Assembly (NCBI GenBank): GCA_934643765.1
Contig: CAKUCT010000087.1
Location: forward strand, 1-7,846
Length of the DNA stretch: 7,846 bases
Reading direction: 5' to 3'
DNA from: an uncultured Oscillospiraceae bacterium
GTDB lineage: Bacteria > Bacillota > Clostridia > Oscillospirales > Oscillospiraceae
Shown here piece by piece: positions 5,013 to 7,846 of the stretch. The notes beneath the pieces were generated by a model. The model saw only the letters and a list, made by a program, of their open reading frames with translations. It was not told the DNA's origin and did not search any database. The position numbers and the translations under genes were made by a program. The first letter of the stretch is position 1; every line of letters starts with the position of its first letter.

Positions 5013-6281
5013 ATGCCGATGCTGGATGAAATAGAACAGACGCAAGATACACAGGACCTGCCGACCATGGAGCAGACGCGCGCCATGCGCCAGGCGGCTA
5101 TCCGCGCGCGCAAGCAGAAGCGGCGGAAAAAGGCGCTGATTACCGCGGCGCTGGTGCTGCTGGCGGCCGCGATTGCGGCGGCGCTGGCGCTGTTTGTGCG
5201 CGCAAAACTTTTGACAATGGATAAGCCGCTGGAGGCAAAGACAAATGAGACTGCTGCGGCGCAGACCGCGCCGGAAGAAGCGCCTGCCGCGCCCGATGAA
5301 GCAAAGCTGCCCACGCAGGCGGACACACAGGACGAAACGCCGCAGGAGACGCCGGAGCACACGTCACCCGAGGCGGCACCGGACGAGAGCGCAAATCAGG
5401 CGGAAGCCGCCCCGGAGGACGCTGCGGCAGAGGAGCCGGAGACGACAGAAGAACCGGCGAGCGAGAAGGTCTACGCGCCGGCGAGCGTGACGGACGCAAC
5501 GCGGACGCTGGATCTGGAGCTCTACAGCGAAAACGCGCTGCTGATCGATCTTCAGTCCAATACGGTGCTTGTGCAGAAAAATCCGGACGCGCGGATTTAT
5601 CCCGCGTCCATGACGAAGGTGATGACGGTCCTGGTCGCGGCGGAGCATATCACCGACTGGGACGCGACGTTCACCATGACGCAGTCCATCATTGATCCGC
5701 TCTTCCTGGCCGACGCGAGCATGGCGGGCTTTGTCCACGGGGAGGAAATTTCCATGATGGATCTGCTCTACGGCGCGGTGCTGCCCTCCGGCGCTGAGGC
5801 GACCGAGGCGCTTTCCATCACTGTCGCGGGCTCGGAGGCGGCGTTCGCGGAGTTCATGAACGAAAAGGCGCAGGCGTTGGGGCTCAAGGACACGCATTTC
5901 GTTGACGCCAGCGGCCTTCACGACGAGAATCACTACACAACGCTCTCCGATATGGCAATTATTTTGCAGGCGGCGCTGGACAATCCGCGCTGCCGCGAGG
6001 TGCTGACCTCTGTCCACCATACATCCGCGGCGACCGCGCAGAACCCGGACGGCGTTGCGATGACCAATAAGTTCTTATACAGAATCCAGCCGCAGCAGAC
6101 CGGAAATGTCAGTATCCTGGCGGCCAAGACCGGCTACACCGCGCAGGCGATGAACTGCTGCGTCAGCTACGGTATCATGGAAAACGGCCGCGAGGCCATC
6201 TGCGTCACGGCGCACGCCTGGACCGGCGACTACTGCATCGCGGACCATCTGGCGCTCTACGGAACCTACTGCGGCGCGTAA
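5013..6281 (+). CDS. Membrane-anchored D-alanyl-D-alanine carboxypeptidase-like protein (peptidase S11)
   Basis: A 422-residue penicillin-binding-protein-like enzyme expected to trim the terminal D-Ala from peptidoglycan stem peptides outside the cell. Residues 1-40 are a charged cytosolic tail ending RKQKRRKK. Residues about 41-62 form one Ala/Leu-rich membrane helix. Residues about 70-155 are an acidic Ala/Pro/Glu/Thr-rich linker with repeated AAPDE-like units (92-96, 121-125, 132-136). The catalytic domain runs from about 168 to the end: S199-M-T-K202 (SxxK), then S259-G-A261 where the family has SxN, and K372-T-G374. The chain ends soon after KTG, so the PBP5-type C-terminal domain and its amphipathic anchor are absent; the N-terminal helix replaces the anchor. 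ATG 5013 follows GAGGAG (5002-5007) by 5 bases; ATG 5019 is the alternative. The Asn-to-Ala change in motif 2 leaves the activity in some doubt. First gene of a three-gene operon. Confidence 0.9.
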   Translation: MPMLDEIEQTQDTQDLPTMEQTRAMRQAAIRARKQKRRKKALITAALVLLAAAIAAALALFVRAKLLTMDKPLEAKTNETAAAQTAPEEAPAAPDEAKLPTQADTQDETPQETPEHTSPEAAPDESANQAEAAPEDAAAEEPETTEEPASEKVYAPASVTDATRTLDLELYSENALLIDLQSNTVLVQKNPDARIYPASMTKVMTVLVAAEHITDWDATFTMTQSIIDPLFLADASMAGFVHGEEISMMDLLYGAVLPSGAEATEALSITVAGSEAAFAEFMNEKAQALGLKDTHFVDASGLHDENHYTTLSDMAIILQAALDNPRCREVLTSVHHTSAATAQNPDGVAMTNKFLYRIQPQQTGNVSILAAKTGYTAQAMNCCVSYGIMENGREAICVTAHAWTGDYCIADHLALYGTYCGA

Positions 6282-6311
6282 GCGTCCAACCCAAAAGAAA
6301 GGATGGAGCGT

Positions 6312-6581
6312 ATGAAGTTCAAGACCGCAAAACGGATTTATATCATCGGTACGCTGCTGGAGCTTGCGCTGCTTTGCGTGGTGGGACTGATCGGAGACAC
6401 CAGAGCCGCGCCGTGGTTGGCGGGGCTGCTGGTTTTGCTTGTGGTCAACGCCATCTTTTCTGTCAGATACCTGCGCTGTCCGCACTGCGGCTCGCTTCTT
6501 AAACGCGTTGCCTTCATCAACTGCTGCCCGCACTGCGGAGAAGAACTGGAACAGGAACCCAAAGGAGGGGACTTCAAATGA
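6312..6581 (+). CDS. Small two-helix membrane protein with C-terminal zinc ribbon
   Basis: An 89-residue protein I cannot assign to a named family. The N-terminus is basic (MKFKTAKR), followed by two hydrophobic segments (about 9-27 and 33-51) joined by a short GDTRAAP loop. After YLR comes a small zinc-ribbon-like pair CPHC (56-59) and CPHC (72-75), 12 residues apart, the pattern of a metal-binding knuckle; an extra Cys71 precedes the second. This predicts two membrane helices with both ends and the zinc ribbon in the cytosol. ATG 6312 is preferred to the in-frame ATG 6303, because GAAAGGA (6297-6303) is 8 bases upstream of the former and overlaps the latter. It lies 30 bases after the carboxypeptidase stop, and its TGA overlaps the next gene's ATG (ATGA at 6578-6581). 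The ribosome site of the next gene is encoded within its last codons. Confidence 0.8.
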   Translation: MKFKTAKRIYIIGTLLELALLCVVGLIGDTRAAPWLAGLLVLLVVNAIFSVRYLRCPHCGSLLKRVAFINCCPHCGEELEQEPKGGDFK

Positions 6582-7846
6582 AAACCGTCTGGGGAGAACA
6601 ATTACAGCCGGATGCTGTGCTGCAGGAATACCCGCGCCCGCAGCTGGTGCGGGGAAGCTACGAAAATCTCAACGGCTATTGGAACTATGCCATTACAAAA
6701 AACGAGATGCGGCCCGCGCAGTGGGACGGAAAAATCCTGGTGCCCTTTTCGCCGGAGACGGAGCTGTCCGGCGTGGGAAGGAGCTTGCAGCCGGGGGAGT
6801 TTCTCTGGTATGGCCGCGCGCTTGCGGTGAAGCGCATGGAGGCCGGGCAGCGGCTGCTGCTGCACATCGGGGCGTGCGATCAGCGCGCAAAGCTTTTCTG
6901 CAACGGCCAGTATGTCATGGAGCACATCGGCGGCTACACGGCGTTTATGGCGGATCTGACTGCCTTTGTCCGCCCGGGAGAAAATGAACTGATGGTTCAG
7001 GTGCGCGATGATCTGGAGCGTTCGCAGCTCTCACGCGGCAAGCAGAGCAGCCATCGAGGCGGCATCTGGTACACGCCGCAAAGCGGCATCTGGCAGACGG
7101 TCTGGTGTGAATGGGTGCCGGAAAATTATGTGAAGGCCATCCGCTATACGCCGGATCTGATTACCAATACGCTCTATTGGAAGATTCAGGCCAAGGCGCC
7201 GGGCGGGGCGCTTTTGAAGCTGTCTCTTGACGGCGAGCCGGTCTGTGAGAGCCGGGCCGATGAAAAGGGATTTGGCAAATGCGAGATTCCGACGGAGCTG
7301 CTCCGGCTCTGGTCGCCGGAGTCGCCGGCACTTTATGATGTCGAAGTGACGCTGGGGGAGGACCACGTGACAAGCTACGCGGCCATGCGCTCGTTCGGCG
7401 TAGGCGAGGATGCGGACGGCACGCCGCGCCTGCTGCTCAACGGAAAGCCATACTATCAGCACGGCGTGCTCGACCAGGGCTACTGGCCGGACGGGCTGTA
7501 TACGGCGCCGAGCGATGCGGCGATGGTGTCTGATATTCAGCTGATGAAGGATTTCGGGTTCAATATGCTGCGCAAGCATATCAAAATTGAGCCCATGCGG
7601 TGGTATTATCACTGCGACCGGCTTGGTATGCTGGTCTGGCAGGATATGATCAACGGCGGCGGGAAGTATAACCTTCTTACCGTTTCGGCCCCGCTCCTGA
7701 CCGGTATCCACCGCAAGGACAACGACTACCGAAAATTTGCCCGCACGGACGCGATGGCCCGCGCAAGCTACTATACGGAACTGACCGAAATGATCGCCCA
7801 ACTCTACAACTGCCCGTGCATTTGCACGTGGGTGGCGTTCAACGAG
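6578..7846 (+). CDS. Glycoside hydrolase family 2 protein (beta-galactosidase/glucuronidase-like), 3' part outside window
   Basis: The frame from ATG 6578 is open for 423 codons to the window edge. The translation reads as a cytosolic GH2 enzyme without signal peptide. First comes the sugar-binding jelly-roll (about 10-180; YPRPQLVRGSYENLNGYW near the start, LNGYW being the usual GH2 opening). An Ig-like beta sandwich follows (about 180-280; LLRLWSPESPALYDVEV). The TIM barrel starts at about 285: LLLNGKPYYQHGVLDQGYWPDG, then GFNMLRKHIKIEP with Arg332, then MLVWQDM. The last residues are WVAFNE: Asn422 and Glu423 fit the acid/base Glu, and the catalytic nucleophile would lie beyond the edge. 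The family cleaves beta-linked galactosides, glucuronides, mannosides or related substrates; sequence here does not choose among them. The start has a near-perfect ribosome site, AAAGGAGGGG (6561-6570), 7 bases before the ATG. It overlaps the zinc-ribbon gene by 4 bases, indicating translational coupling. Confidence 0.9.
   Translation, partial: MKTVWGEQLQPDAVLQEYPRPQLVRGSYENLNGYWNYAITKNEMRPAQWDGKILVPFSPETELSGVGRSLQPGEFLWYGRALAVKRMEAGQRLLLHIGACDQRAKLFCNGQYVMEHIGGYTAFMADLTAFVRPGENELMVQVRDDLERSQLSRGKQSSHRGGIWYTPQSGIWQTVWCEWVPENYVKAIRYTPDLITNTLYWKIQAKAPGGALLKLSLDGEPVCESRADEKGFGKCEIPTELLRLWSPESPALYDVEVTLGEDHVTSYAAMRSFGVGEDADGTPRLLLNGKPYYQHGVLDQGYWPDGLYTAPSDAAMVSDIQLMKDFGFNMLRKHIKIEPMRWYYHCDRLGMLVWQDMINGGGKYNLLTVSAPLLTGIHRKDNDYRKFARTDAMARASYYTELTEMIAQLYNCPCICTWVAFNE

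Noticed and set aside
5220..5490. Possible tandem DNA repeat or inserted element in the carboxypeptidase linker
   Set aside because: The repeats are only short amino-acid similarities (AAPDE-like) with different codons. No DNA-level tandem copies or target-site duplications were seen.
5364..6020. Minus-strand open frame of 218 codons
   Set aside because: It is antisense to the carboxypeptidase catalytic domain and has an Arg/His-rich composition typical of a shadow frame, with no ribosome site or motif.
7031..7801. Minus-strand open frame of 256 codons
   Set aside because: It is antisense to the GH2 gene, whose 423-codon frame carries clear family motifs and a strong ribosome site. The minus-strand product is a His/Arg/Pro-rich shadow of GC-rich coding DNA.

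Overview
The window is GC-rich, densely packed DNA with strong AGGAGG-type ribosome binding sites and sigma-A-like promoters (TTGACA/TATAAT variants). Together with the protein families present (a DegV lipid-binding protein, paired half-size DMT transporters, an N-terminally anchored S11 carboxypeptidase, a cytosolic glycoside hydrolase family 2 enzyme), it suggests a Gram-positive anaerobe of the Clostridia, perhaps Oscillospirales. That placement is inference from gene content and base composition. No rRNA, tRNA, CRISPR array, insertion sequence or phage gene is visible, and the region looks like ordinary chromosome.

Layout from left to right. Bases 1-145 hold no convincing gene but carry four short hairpins, one of which resembles a leftward-facing terminator. 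A consensus promoter then drives an HD-domain phosphohydrolase (228-800), closed by a strong terminator (822-854). A second promoter starts immediately and drives a membrane-anchored ComEC-like metallo-beta-lactamase-fold hydrolase with a small Ada-like metal-binding tail (928-2013). It converges, with an 8-base overlap, on a minus-strand SGNH/GDSL hydrolase (2006-2674). Bases 2675-2914 are a divergent promoter region containing a perfect 12-bp inverted repeat. To its right, two adjacent small membrane proteins (2915-3337 and 3349-3783) look like the two halves of a YdcZ/DUF606-type DMT transporter. A three-hairpin intergenic region separates them from the convergent minus-strand degV-like gene (3904-4776).

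The degV-like gene shares a second divergent promoter region (4777-5012) with a rightward three-gene operon. This operon encodes a D-alanyl-D-alanine carboxypeptidase-like S11 protein (5013-6281), an 89-residue membrane zinc-ribbon protein (6312-6581), and a glycoside hydrolase family 2 protein (6578 to the window edge). The last two overlap as ATGA, so they are probably translationally coupled. The GH2 reading frame is cut by the window exactly at its predicted acid/base Glu.

Functionally this is mostly housekeeping: cell-wall trimming, lipid handling, small-molecule transport and sugar hydrolysis. I do not see a clear new multi-gene system. The points most worth a second look are the carboxypeptidase whose second catalytic motif reads SGA instead of SGN, the carboxypeptidase/zinc-ribbon/GH2 operon, the tandem 12-bp repeat with inverted repeat in the degV-like promoter, the inverted repeat with phased boxes before the transporter pair, and the Cys-to-His change in the Ada-like tail.
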